From positions 1 through 24,548 of the forward strand of contig JAYYDT010000059.1 in NCBI GenBank assembly GCA_036160575.1: a stretch of DNA of 24,548 nt. The letters run 5' to 3'. The number at the start of each line of letters is the position of its first letter. Within the stretch, counting starts at the first letter, position 1. The position numbers and the translations under genes are program-made. Of this stretch, positions 16,227-23,775 are shown in pieces. The DNA comes from TMED26 sp002694075 (GTDB lineage Bacteria; Pseudomonadota; Alphaproteobacteria; Thalassobaculales; Thalassobaculaceae). The notes under the pieces were generated by a model. It had not been told where the DNA came from and ran no database searches. It saw only the letters and a list, made by a program, of their open reading frames with translations.

Positions 16227-16261
16227 CCGGACCCACCCACCCACGGGACGGGTGGGTCCGG
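16227..16261 (-). other. Perfect 12-bp hairpin between binding-protein and permease genes
   Basis: CCGGACCCACCC (16227-16238) and GGGTGGGTCCGG (16250-16261) are perfect complements around an 11-base loop, and lie 18 bases past the stop of the binding-protein gene. No T run follows on the transcribed strand. It fits an mRNA-stabilising or partial-termination element of the kind found after binding-protein genes, which allows more binding protein than membrane components. Confidence 0.7.
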
Positions 16262-16279
16262 TTGCGTATTGTCGGTGTT

Positions 16280-17866
16280 TTATTCAACGACGATCGGCGT
16301 GAGGTCCTGGAACCAGCTTTGAGCTTGAATAAAGCCCTTGATATTCGGCGCCAGCGCACGCGGGTTGACGTCGTGGGCAACCCACAGCATGACAGCGTCT
16401 TCGACCATCAATTCATGCAGCTCGGTGAGCTTCTTCATGCGAACCGCCGGATCGAACGACAGATAGATTTCGTCGATCAAGGCGTCGGCCTTGGCGCTGG
16501 TGTAATGGCCCCAGTTGGAACCCTTGGGCGCATGTTGTTTGGTGTAAACATGCCGGATCAGGGCGCTGAACGGGTCCTGCAAGGCGCGGCTCACGTTAAT
16601 GCCATCGACCGACGGGCTTTTTTCACGACCCGGTCGGGTGATGTCCAACAACGCGTTCCAGTCCATAACCTGCAGTTCGGTCTCGAAGCCAACCGCGTCG
16701 AGCTGGGATTTCACAAGCTCGTTCATTGGCAAGGGTTGCATTTGACCGGAACCCGAGGTCGAGATCGCGAGCTTGATCTTACACGGGTAACATCCCGCGC
16801 TTTTCAGCAACGCCGTCGCTTTTTTCGGGTCGTAGTCGTATTTGATCGACGGTGTCCCATGGTACGGCGTGGACGGCGGCACATTGGTGAAGCCCTCGAC
16901 CATGTAGCCATTCAGCAGGGCCTTAAACTCCGCGCGGTTGAGCGCATAGTTCGCGGCTTGACGGACTTCTTTTTTCTTGAAGTTACCGTCGACAAAGTTC
17001 AGCTGATAGGACCAGTTATGCGGATAAGCTTTGGTGACGATCGACATGCCCGCCGATTGCAGGCGCGGGATCGTGTCGGGCGACGGGGCTTCGATGAAAT
17101 CGACCTGACCTGACAACAAAGCCGCGGCCCGTGTGGTGGCCTCCGGGATCGGCAGCAAGACCAAACGATCATGCTTTGGAACGCGGTTTTTGTCCCAATA
17201 TTCGGAGTTTTTCACCAGCTCGAGGCGCTCTTGCGGCACGATGCTGTCGAATTTATACGGACCGGTTCCTGACGGCGCTTTGGCATAAGCCTCGTAGTCG
17301 TTATTGAGTTCGGTCAACCGGCATTTGCTGATCATGAACCAGTAGCTCAGTTGGTAGGGGAACAGCGCGTCCGGCGTTTTGGTGACAATCGCGATCTCGT
17401 GGTCGCCCAATACCTCAACTTTATCGATATTGCCGGTACGGTTACGGATCATTCCGAATTGCTTAACGTTAAATTGAGGCGCGTCCTTATTCGCAATCCG
17501 GTCGAGGTTCCAGACGACATCTTCGGGAACGAAATCGCACCCATCGTGCCACTTAACGCCCTTTCTGAGGGTGATCAGCCAGCGCTTGTTATCGTTCGGA
17601 TCAATTTTCCAGGAAGTGGCTAGGCCCGGCTTTATGTCGGCCGCCGTGTCGCCCTGCGACAGGTCCCAAAGGACCAATGGATCATATAAATTATACCCGA
17701 CGAAGCGATAGCCCTCGAAACCTTGATCGGGTTGCCCGAGGACAATGGGAATATCGCCCGCCGTCATGCCGACGCGCAGGACGGACTCCGCGTTCGCGGC
17801 CTGTCCCGCCAACGCCGCGGAGGCGCCGAGGGTCAAGCCTAAGGCAAGTTTTTTGAGTATTTTCAT
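16280..17866 (-). CDS. Periplasmic substrate-binding protein of the peptide-type importer (SBP_bac_5)
   Basis: A 528-residue secreted binding protein that captures the substrate and delivers it to the DppB/DppC-like channel. A signal peptide is clear: MKILKKLALGLTLGASAALA, then GQAANA with cleavage expected after Ala26; there is no lipobox Cys. The mature protein has the family-5 pattern, including LVLWDLSQGDTAADIKPGLA, WKIDPNDNKRWLITLRKGVKWHDG and the hinge-region GTGPYKF. A Cys-Tyr-Pro-Cys in the second lobe (SAGCYPCKIKLA) could form a disulphide or constrain the site. The family binds peptides, opines, glutathione and other amides, so the ligand is open. GAGG lies seven bases before the ATG. 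It is first in an eight-gene minus-strand operon behind a repeated operator-like site. Confidence 0.95.
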   Translation of the reverse strand: MKILKKLALGLTLGASAALAGQAANAESVLRVGMTAGDIPIVLGQPDQGFEGYRFVGYNLYDPLVLWDLSQGDTAADIKPGLATSWKIDPNDNKRWLITLRKGVKWHDGCDFVPEDVVWNLDRIANKDAPQFNVKQFGMIRNRTGNIDKVEVLGDHEIAIVTKTPDALFPYQLSYWFMISKCRLTELNNDYEAYAKAPSGTGPYKFDSIVPQERLELVKNSEYWDKNRVPKHDRLVLLPIPEATTRAAALLSGQVDFIEAPSPDTIPRLQSAGMSIVTKAYPHNWSYQLNFVDGNFKKKEVRQAANYALNRAEFKALLNGYMVEGFTNVPPSTPYHGTPSIKYDYDPKKATALLKSAGCYPCKIKLAISTSGSGQMQPLPMNELVKSQLDAVGFETELQVMDWNALLDITRPGREKSPSVDGINVSRALQDPFSALIRHVYTKQHAPKGSNWGHYTSAKADALIDEIYLSFDPAVRMKKLTELHELMVEDAVMLWVAHDVNPRALAPNIKGFIQAQSWFQDLTPIVVE

Positions 17867-17964
17867 TGTAATACCTCGTTGTTACAGGTGAGCGCGAAAC
17901 GAGCCCGTACCGCCCGCTTCCGCGACATTCCGCCGCATCGCAAGAAGCGTGCCACCGCAACGAA

Positions 17965-17976
17965 ATTGTATCCAAT
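17965..17976. promoter_or_regulatory. Repeated 12-bp operator-like site, copy 3
   Basis: ATTGTATCCAAT on the plus strand, read as ATTGGATACAAT in the direction of the importer operon. It lies 98 bases before the binding-protein ATG. The 12 bases match copies 1 and 2 exactly; the flanks differ. Confidence 0.75.
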
Positions 17977-18305
17977 GATAAGCGCCGCTCTGTATCGTCA
18001 ATGGGTCGAAGAGAGTTAACTAACTGTTATTTATCCATAAAAAATGATTTTCGGGTCTTCTTAAGTTCTACATCAAACCTTCCTCGTTCCAAAATTAGGA
18101 TTTTATTCGGCGCCAATCGCCCCTGAATCGGTGATTTTGCCCTTTTATTAATCACATTGGCTTTCATTCTGGGGGCAGGTCAAAAAGATGGTTTTGCCTA
18201 AAATTCTACAACCATATGAATTTATTATAAAAAATTTTTTTGACCCCATTTCGATCTGTTTAAAAATTGTGCATCTCATTATTTTCTTGCGTGCTTCTGT
18301 TATAT

Positions 18306-18317
18306 TTTGGATACAAT
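18306..18317. promoter_or_regulatory. Repeated 12-bp operator-like site, copy 4 (one mismatch)
   Basis: TTTGGATACAAT, differing from the reverse complement of copy 1 only in its first base. It lies 79 bases before the first gene of the amidase operon and overlaps the last base of an extended -10 (TGTTATATT, 18298-18306), so binding would cover the predicted transcription start. Confidence 0.7.
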
Positions 18318-18396
18318 TTTGGGAATCCGGGAGTTTTGATGAAGCGGTCATGGCCGCCTCGGATTGGTTAAGCGTTTTGAAGATAGGATCGGTTCC

Positions 18397-18609
18397 ATGA
18401 ACAGTTCTGACGAAAAAAACGAGCAGCAACAGATATTTAAATCCATAACTCAAAATTTAGGGTTAACGCTACCGCGGGAGCGGGAAGAGGCGATATTCGA
18501 AGGCTATCTCGGCCTGCGGGAAATGGCGCAGCAACTCCGGCGTCCACGGACCGCCGCCGCCGAACCGGCCGGCATTTTCGACGCCGGCACCATTGGCCGG
18601 GAGAGTTGA
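18397..18609 (+). CDS. Small GatC/AtzG-like amidase partner protein, copy 2
   Basis: A 70-residue, charged helical protein. It contains NLGLTLPREREEAIFEGYLG, closely parallel in layout to GLSIPADREATMVDTYKDI of copy 1. A basic segment QLRRPRTAAA follows, and then the C-terminal motif EPAGIF (residues 56-61), the same form as in AtzG/DUF4089 proteins. There is no signal or membrane segment. ATG at 18397 is preferred over a TTG 33 bases upstream; a GGATCGG stretch precedes it. The stop lies two bases before the amidase ATG at 18612, so the pair is translationally coupled. It is probably a non-catalytic stabilising subunit of that amidase (inference). Confidence 0.7.
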   Translation: MNSSDEKNEQQQIFKSITQNLGLTLPREREEAIFEGYLGLREMAQQLRRPRTAAAEPAGIFDAGTIGRES

Positions 18610-18611
18610 TC

Positions 18612-20018
18612 ATGGGCGATCCGGTAACATCCCAGTCAATCGCCGCGCTGGGCCAGGCGCTGCGTGACGGCCGCGTGACGTCCATGGCGCTGACCGAGGC
18701 GACGCTCGCCAATGTCGCCGCCGTGGATGACCAAATCGACAGCTTCATCACGGTCACCGCCGACCGCGCGCTGGCCGACGCGGCCCGGGCCGATAAAGAT
18801 TTCAAGGACCAGGTGGATCATGGCCCGATGCAAGGCATTCCCTATGGTCTGAAAGATATTTATGACACCGCCGGAATTCGGACCACGTGCCATTCCAAAC
18901 TTCGGCTCGAACATGTGCCAAGTGCGGACAGTGTGTGCGCCGCGAAACTAAACGCCGCCGGCGGCGTGCTGATCGGAAAACTGGCGACGCATGAATTTGC
19001 TTTTGGCGGGCCATCGTTTGATTTGCCGTTTCCGCCGGCGCGCAATCCCTGGAACCCGAAACACGGGCCCGGGGGCTCGTCCAGCGGTTCCGGCGCGGCG
19101 GTCGCCGCCGGTCTGCTGCGCACCGCTTTGGGATCGGATACCGGTGGTTCGATCCGCGGGCCAGCCGCCTATTGTGGCATTGTCGGCATGAAACCGACCT
19201 ATGGCCGGGTCAGTCGCCGTGGGGTGTTCCCGCTGTCCTACACGCTCGACCATTGCGGGCCGCTTTCGAAAACCGTCGAAGACGCCGCCATTTCGCTGCA
19301 ATGCATCGCCGGCTATGATCCGCACGACCCCGCCTCGGCGCGGGTCCCAGTGCCCGATTTCCGCGCCGCCCTTGAGGCCGGCGTGAAAGATCTGAAGATT
19401 GGGCTTCTGAGCTCCTTTTATTGCGACACTGAGGGGACCTCCGATGAGGTGGTTTCCGCGCTTGAGGAGGCCAAGAAGGTTTTCGCCGACCTTGGCGCGG
19501 ATGTTGAGGATGTGACCGGGGTCTCGCCTTATCGCGACTATAACAATTGCGGCCGTCTGATCTTATTGGCCGAGGCGTACGCCATTCATGAACAAGACCT
19601 GCAAACCCGTCCCCTTGACTATGGGCAGTTGACGATGGAGCGGATCACCCTCGGGGGCTACTTGACCGCGGCCGATTTAATGCAAGCCCAGCGCCAGCGG
19701 CGCGAATTGAGCGAAGAAGTAAATAGCGGACTGTTTGGCAAATACGATATTTTGCTGGCCGCCAGTTCGTTGACGCCCGCGCCGTTGATCGACGCGCCGC
19801 AGAAAAGTTTTCCCATAAACCAGCCAATGCAGACCTTGCCGTTCAACGTGACCGGCAACCCGGCGATGTCGATCCCGATTGGTTTTAGTCGATCCGGCCT
19901 GCCGCTATCGATGCAGGTGGTCGGCAAATATTTTGATGAAACGACGGTGTTCCGCGCGGCGCGAGCCTACGAAAAAGCAACCGATTGGCACGCGCGTGTT
20001 CCCGAAGTGAGTGTTTAA
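18612..20018 (+). CDS. Amidase-signature family amidohydrolase, copy 2
   Basis: A 468-residue AS-family amidase. The triad is Lys81 (YGLKD), Ser156 (PGGSSSGSG) and Ser180 (GSDTGGSIR), with family spacing. Blocks such as DIYDTAGI, PPARNPWN, GSIRGPAAYCG and YGRVSRRGVFPLSYTLDHCG are nearly the same as in the amidase at 7992, and the region SFDLPFPPARNPWN matches the one at 23979, so these three are recent paralogues. ATG at 18612 is chosen over an in-frame TTG at 18606, which overlaps the upstream stop, because GGGAGAG lies six bases before the ATG. It is the second gene of a plus-strand operon with two amidase pairs and an N-carbamoyl hydrolase. The substrate is not predictable; substrate choice is likely to differ from its paralogues through the variable C-terminal half. 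Confidence 0.9.
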   Translation: MGDPVTSQSIAALGQALRDGRVTSMALTEATLANVAAVDDQIDSFITVTADRALADAARADKDFKDQVDHGPMQGIPYGLKDIYDTAGIRTTCHSKLRLEHVPSADSVCAAKLNAAGGVLIGKLATHEFAFGGPSFDLPFPPARNPWNPKHGPGGSSSGSGAAVAAGLLRTALGSDTGGSIRGPAAYCGIVGMKPTYGRVSRRGVFPLSYTLDHCGPLSKTVEDAAISLQCIAGYDPHDPASARVPVPDFRAALEAGVKDLKIGLLSSFYCDTEGTSDEVVSALEEAKKVFADLGADVEDVTGVSPYRDYNNCGRLILLAEAYAIHEQDLQTRPLDYGQLTMERITLGGYLTAADLMQAQRQRRELSEEVNSGLFGKYDILLAASSLTPAPLIDAPQKSFPINQPMQTLPFNVTGNPAMSIPIGFSRSGLPLSMQVVGKYFDETTVFRAARAYEKATDWHARVPEVSV

Positions 20019-20082
20019 AAACCGAGCCGGGCTTTCGCCAAACTGTCTACGACGGGGCTATGGCTTAATTGAGGGGTGAGAT

Positions 20083-20310
20083 ATGGCCGAAGAAAAACAG
20101 TCTGATCAGGCGCACGCGATCGCGTTCGTCGCAACCGCGGCGGCCTATTGGAGTGATATCGACCCGCCGCATCCGGCCGCCGACTATCTGGCGGGTCAAG
20201 TCGCCGAAACACGAAAGGGTTTCGAGGCGTTGCGCGGAACCATGGCTTTCGAGGACGAACCGTCAAGCTTTGTGGCGGCCATATTCGAAACCCGGGAGAC
20301 GGGCACATGA
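20083..20310 (+). CDS. Small GatC/AtzG-like amidase partner protein, copy 3
   Basis: A 75-residue helical protein. Its middle (AAYWSDIDPPHPAADYLAGQ, then VAETRKGFEALRG) resembles DUF4089/AtzG proteins, and the end has EDEPSSF (residues 57-63). GAGGGGTGAG is placed just before the ATG. The ATG of the following amidase overlaps its stop as ATGA, the tightest form of coupling. Its sequence is the most different from copies 1 and 2, just as its amidase is the most different of the four; partner and enzyme appear to have diverged together. Confidence 0.75.
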   Translation: MAEEKQSDQAHAIAFVATAAAYWSDIDPPHPAADYLAGQVAETRKGFEALRGTMAFEDEPSSFVAAIFETRETGT

Positions 20311-21755
20311 AAGCCGTTGACCCATCCGCCGGCGCGCTTTCCGACCTCACCCTCGTCGAGGCGGCCGATGCCGTCGCCACCGGGGCGGTGACGTCCGTGG
20401 CCCTCACCGAAGCCGCCTTGGACGCCTTCGAGACCTGGAACCCGTCGATCAACGCCGCCATCTGGCTTGATCGGGAAGGGGCCTTGGAGACCGCCGCGGC
20501 GCTTGACGCGAAACGGGCGGCGGGCGCGCCATTGGGCCCCTTGCATGGCGTCCCTTTCGCGCACAAGGACATGTATTACCAGGCCGGCAAGCTGTCCACC
20601 TGCGGCTCCAAGATCCGCGCGAATTTCAGGCCGGATGTCACAGCGACGGTCATTGACCGCCTGCATGCCGCGGGGTCGATCACTCTCGGTGGGCTGAACA
20701 TGGCCGAGTTCGCGCAAAACCCGACCGGTCACAACACCCACTACGGCGATTGCCATAACCCTTGGAAGCGAGACTATTGCACCGGCGGCTCGTCCTCGGG
20801 GTCCGGCGCGGCGGTCAGCGCGCGATGTGTGACCGTCGCCCTCGGTTCTGACACCGGCGGGTCCATCCGCCTGCCGGCCGGAATCTGCGGCGTCACCGGC
20901 ATAAAGGCCACACAGGGCCGGGTGTCGCGCTATGGCGTGATGCCGCTATCGCATTCTTGCGATAATGTCGGGCCGCTGGCCCGCACCGCCCGCGACTGCG
21001 CCCGTGTGCTCACCGTGATCGCCGGCCCGGATCCGATGGACCCGACGGCGCTGGCCGATCCGCCGCCCGATTACGAAGCCGCTCTGACAGGCGATATCCG
21101 CGGCCTGAGAATCGGCGTGCCAACGAATTATTTCTTCGATGGTGTCGACGACGAGGTCCAGGCCGCATTCGAAGCCGCCATGGCGGTGATGAAAGACCTT
21201 GGCGCTCAGATCGTGCCGGTCGAACTGCCGCTGATGGCGGCGATCTCGACTTATGGCAGTGTGGTTTCGCGGTGTGAAAGCGTCACCATCCATGGCGAGT
21301 GGCTGCGCACACGGCCGCAAGACTATTCGGTGCATGTGGGGTCGCGAAACTACCCCGGGGCGGCGATACCGGCCTCATACTATTTGGAGGCGCTCAACCG
21401 CCGCGGGCCGATCTTGAAAGCTTTCGCCGGAGAGGTGTTTGGCAAGGTCGATGTGTTCGCCGCGCCAACCATTCGCAGCAAGGTGCCGACCTTGGATGCG
21501 ACGCGCATGGAAACCGGCCAGCCGGAAAATATCGACGCCTTCGGGGCGGTTTCGCTTAATACGCGCCCGGCGAACTACCTTGGTCTGCCGTCTATCAGCG
21601 CGCCGTGTGGCTTTGATCGTGACGGGTTGCCGGTAGGCATGTTAATTCACGGCCGCCCCTTGGGTGAGGCGCGCATCCTCAGGGTGGCCGACGCTTATCA
21701 GCGGGTCACCGATTGGCACACGCGGCGACCGCGGCTGCCCGATTTAGGCACCTGA
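20307..21755 (+). CDS. Amidase-signature family amidohydrolase, AtzE-like, copy 3
   Basis: A 482-residue AS-family amidase, the most divergent of the four. The triad is Lys87 (FAHKD), Ser162 (TGGSSSGSG) and Ser186 (GSDTGGSIR). Instead of the PPARNPWN block of the others it has GGLNMAEFAQNPTGHNTHYG, reminiscent of AtzE (1-carboxybiuret hydrolase) and GatA-like enzymes. It keeps FDRDGLPVGMLIHG near the end. With its AtzG-like partner immediately upstream, an AtzE-type activity on a carboxylated ureide or amide is possible, but specificity residues cannot be judged by eye. It is followed after 167 bases by an N-carbamoyl amidohydrolase gene, and the pair probably act in one pathway. Confidence 0.88.
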   Translation: MKAVDPSAGALSDLTLVEAADAVATGAVTSVALTEAALDAFETWNPSINAAIWLDREGALETAAALDAKRAAGAPLGPLHGVPFAHKDMYYQAGKLSTCGSKIRANFRPDVTATVIDRLHAAGSITLGGLNMAEFAQNPTGHNTHYGDCHNPWKRDYCTGGSSSGSGAAVSARCVTVALGSDTGGSIRLPAGICGVTGIKATQGRVSRYGVMPLSHSCDNVGPLARTARDCARVLTVIAGPDPMDPTALADPPPDYEAALTGDIRGLRIGVPTNYFFDGVDDEVQAAFEAAMAVMKDLGAQIVPVELPLMAAISTYGSVVSRCESVTIHGEWLRTRPQDYSVHVGSRNYPGAAIPASYYLEALNRRGPILKAFAGEVFGKVDVFAAPTIRSKVPTLDATRMETGQPENIDAFGAVSLNTRPANYLGLPSISAPCGFDRDGLPVGMLIHGRPLGEARILRVADAYQRVTDWHTRRPRLPDLGT

Positions 21756-21908
21756 GTGGCTTTGGCGTTGGACGGGCGAATTCTGATGATATTTTAAGGC
21801 CAGGTTTTCACCGGATTTCCGCCAGCGCTCGGCGACGATGTCGAAGACACCGGTATCTGTTTTGAGCTGTGACGCAAAGGCGACGATGGCGACGTCTGTG
21901 ACCTATCG

Positions 21909-21917
21909 AAGGGAGGT
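21909..21917 (+). promoter_or_regulatory. Strong ribosome-binding site that selects a TTG start
   Basis: AAGGGAGGT is a near-consensus Shine-Dalgarno. Its core ends six bases before TTG 21923, a good spacing, but only one base before an out-of-frame ATG at 21918. This favours TTG as the start of the N-carbamoyl hydrolase. Confidence 0.65.
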
Positions 21918-21922
21918 ATGTT

Positions 21923-23155
21923 TTGGTTCAAATTAATCCGGAACGCTTGATGTCGGACCTGCGCACCTTGCGCACCTTCGGGACCTATAAGACCGGCGTG
22001 CATCGCCCGACCTTTTCCGACATCGATATGCAGTCACGCCGGTGGTTGATCGACCGTATGACCGACGCCGGTTTGACCGCGACAATCGACGGCGTCGGCA
22101 ATGTGATTGGGCGTAGTCCTGTCGCCGGTCCCAAGCTGTTGATGGGCTCACATATCGAAACCCAGCCGTATGGCGGCTGGCTGGACGGCGCCATGGGCGT
22201 GATTTTCGCCGTCGAGATGGCGCGGGCGGTGGCCGAGGATCCGGCCCTCGCGGGACGTGGCGTCGCCGCCGCCGCCTGGGCCGATGAGGAGGGACATTAT
22301 TTTCCTTTCCTTGGCAGCCGCTCGTTTATCGACGATGTCAGCGAAGATGACATCGACAGCGCGCGGAATAAGTTCGATGGGACCGCGCTGCGCGACGCTC
22401 TGGGCCAGGCCGGGCTGGCCGATTTGCCCCGGGCGCGGTGGGAAGCGGATCGCTATCTTGGCTACCTGGAAGCGCATATCGAGCAGGGCCCGACCCTCGA
22501 CACCATGGACCAAAAAATCGGTGTCGTGACCAGCATCATCGGCAGTTGGCAATACGAGGTGATCAGCGAGGGGACCCAGAACCATGCGGGCACGACCGCA
22601 ATGGCGCTGCGCCGCGACGCGGGTCGGGCGCTGATTAAATTGGCCTACGCCATTGATCAGCATTTTCCAAAAATCGCCGGGGAGCGGTCGGTTTGGACGG
22701 TTGGCGACCTGCGCCTGGAGCCCGGCGCGCCGGCCATCGTGCCAGGCCGGGCGCGCATGTTGTTTCAATTCCGCGATGCCGATCCGGCGCAATTGGCCCG
22801 CTTTGGCGCGGCTTTTGACGAGCTTGTCGCCGCTGTCGCGGCCGACGATCCCTGTACGATAACGGCCACCCGCCTATCCGCCAGCACCCCGTCGCTGATG
22901 GACCAGGATTTTCAAGACGCGCTGTCGGAGGCCGCCGAGGCTTGGGTTCCAGGCCTGCATCAACGGATGCCGAGCGGCGCCGGCCATGACGCACAGATCT
23001 TAGCCAAGGTGATGCCGGCCGGGATGATGTTCATCCCGAGTATCGGCGGCGTCAGTCATCACTGGAGTGAGGATACCGACGAGGCCGATATCGTCACCGG
23101 GGCTCAGGTGCTGGCCACCGCGATTGGAAATATCCTCTCAAGGGCGGCGAGTTAG
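21923..23155 (+). CDS. M20-family N-carbamoyl-L-amino acid / allantoate-type amidohydrolase
   Basis: A 410-residue cytoplasmic metalloenzyme of the branch that holds N-carbamoyl-L-amino acid hydrolase, beta-ureidopropionase and allantoate amidohydrolase. These remove a carbamoyl group to give CO2, ammonia and the amine. Predicted metal-site residues are His77 in GSHIETQPYGG, Asp88 in WLDGAMG, Glu122/123 in WADEEG and His185 in AHIEQGP, plus the late His in GGVSHHWSEDT. NHAGTTAMALRRDA is the dimer-domain signature. HIET has Glu where many members have Asp. The start is TTG at 21923, judged from the ribosome-binding site and from INPERL, which matches family N-termini; the alternative is ATG at 21950. 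It is last in the amidase operon and convergent with the DUF3830 gene five bases away. Confidence 0.92.
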   Translation: MVQINPERLMSDLRTLRTFGTYKTGVHRPTFSDIDMQSRRWLIDRMTDAGLTATIDGVGNVIGRSPVAGPKLLMGSHIETQPYGGWLDGAMGVIFAVEMARAVAEDPALAGRGVAAAAWADEEGHYFPFLGSRSFIDDVSEDDIDSARNKFDGTALRDALGQAGLADLPRARWEADRYLGYLEAHIEQGPTLDTMDQKIGVVTSIIGSWQYEVISEGTQNHAGTTAMALRRDAGRALIKLAYAIDQHFPKIAGERSVWTVGDLRLEPGAPAIVPGRARMLFQFRDADPAQLARFGAAFDELVAAVAADDPCTITATRLSASTPSLMDQDFQDALSEAAEAWVPGLHQRMPSGAGHDAQILAKVMPAGMMFIPSIGGVSHHWSEDTDEADIVTGAQVLATAIGNILSRAAS

Positions 23156-23160
23156 GCGTT

Positions 23161-23574
23161 TTAGATTTTGTCGAAACGGATGTCTTGCGCGCCTTCCCAA
23201 AGAGTCGTCTTGCCAAGTTCGGCGAGGTTTTCCAGACCCTCGGTGATGGTCAACAAAGGATTGCCGGCAAGCTGTCCGGCCTTGCTGGCGAACGCGGTTG
23301 GGCCATAGGCGAGGAGAATCTCGGTTTCGCTGACGCCGCCGGGATAAAGCACGATCTCGCCTGGCGCCGGATGACTGGTGGCGTCTTCATAATCGACACC
23401 GAAATCGAGATCGCCAAGCGGAATCCATACCGCCGCGCCGCTCCAGCGGACATGAATAATTTTGCTGATAAAGGGCATCGCCGCCTCAAACGCGGCGCAA
23501 GTCGCCGGCGCGCGCGCGCGCTCGAAGCGCGCTTTGAATGTGAACGGTCCGGCGGTAATCAAAACGTCCGACAT
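23161..23574 (-). CDS. DUF3830 family protein (cyclophilin-like fold)
   Basis: A 137-residue cytoplasmic protein matching the DUF3830 pattern. It opens with a beta-rich start and APATCAAFEAAMPF, then HVRWSGAAVWIPLG (41-54), PAPGEIVLYPGGVSETEIL and GPTAF, and ends EGAQDIRF. The family has a cyclophilin-like beta-barrel and often sits beside amidohydrolase and ureide or hydantoin-type genes; its activity is not established. AAAGGA precedes the ATG. It lies on the opposite strand from its neighbours, tail to tail with the N-carbamoyl hydrolase and divergent from the fourth amidase pair. The fifth operator-like site lies in the shared 201-base upstream region, so it may belong to the same regulon. 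Confidence 0.88.
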   Translation of the reverse strand: MSDVLITAGPFTFKARFERARAPATCAAFEAAMPFISKIIHVRWSGAAVWIPLGDLDFGVDYEDATSHPAPGEIVLYPGGVSETEILLAYGPTAFASKAGQLAGNPLLTITEGLENLAELGKTTLWEGAQDIRFDKI

Positions 23575-23729
23575 GACAGGGTCCTTTGCAAATAGGGGTG
23601 GCGATCTTATAAGCCGGCGGCGGCGCCGGGACGAGTGAAAACCACGCTCGCCGGAACCTCGCGCCGGGCCGCGTTGAGATCTTTTTTGGCGCGCCGCCGG
23701 TGCGGAATTTATGGAAGCGGCCCCAGAAT

Positions 23730-23741
23730 ATTGGATACAAT
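23730..23741. promoter_or_regulatory. Repeated 12-bp operator-like site, copy 5
   Basis: ATTGGATACAAT, the exact reverse complement of copies 1 to 3. It lies 34 bases before the fourth small amidase-partner gene and about 155 bases before the divergent DUF3830 gene. AATATT (23727-23732) overlapping it is a possible -10, so, as at copy 4, the site would cover the transcription start. Confidence 0.75.
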
Positions 23742-23775
23742 GTGATGGTAAAGGTTTTTTCGATAGGAGTCGCCT

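Larger units (their letters stand above)
17867..18396. other. 530-bp AT-rich divergent control region without a gene
   Basis: It separates the minus-strand importer operon from the plus-strand amidase operon. It carries two operator-like sites, one 98 bases before each first gene on the minus side (17965) and 79 bases before it on the plus side (18306). The middle, about 18000-18300, is much richer in A and T than the surrounding genes. On the minus side TTGACG (18001-17996) and TATCAT (17980-17975) are only 15 bases apart, a poor promoter. On the plus side an extended -10, TGTTATATT (18298-18306), abuts the site. Short frames here have no family features. Confidence 0.6.

Noticed and set aside
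18148..18453. A 101-residue minus-strand frame with a signal-like N-terminus
   Set aside because: It overlaps the start of the second small partner gene and operator-like site copy 4, has no ribosome-binding site of note and no family features; AT-rich DNA makes such frames by chance.
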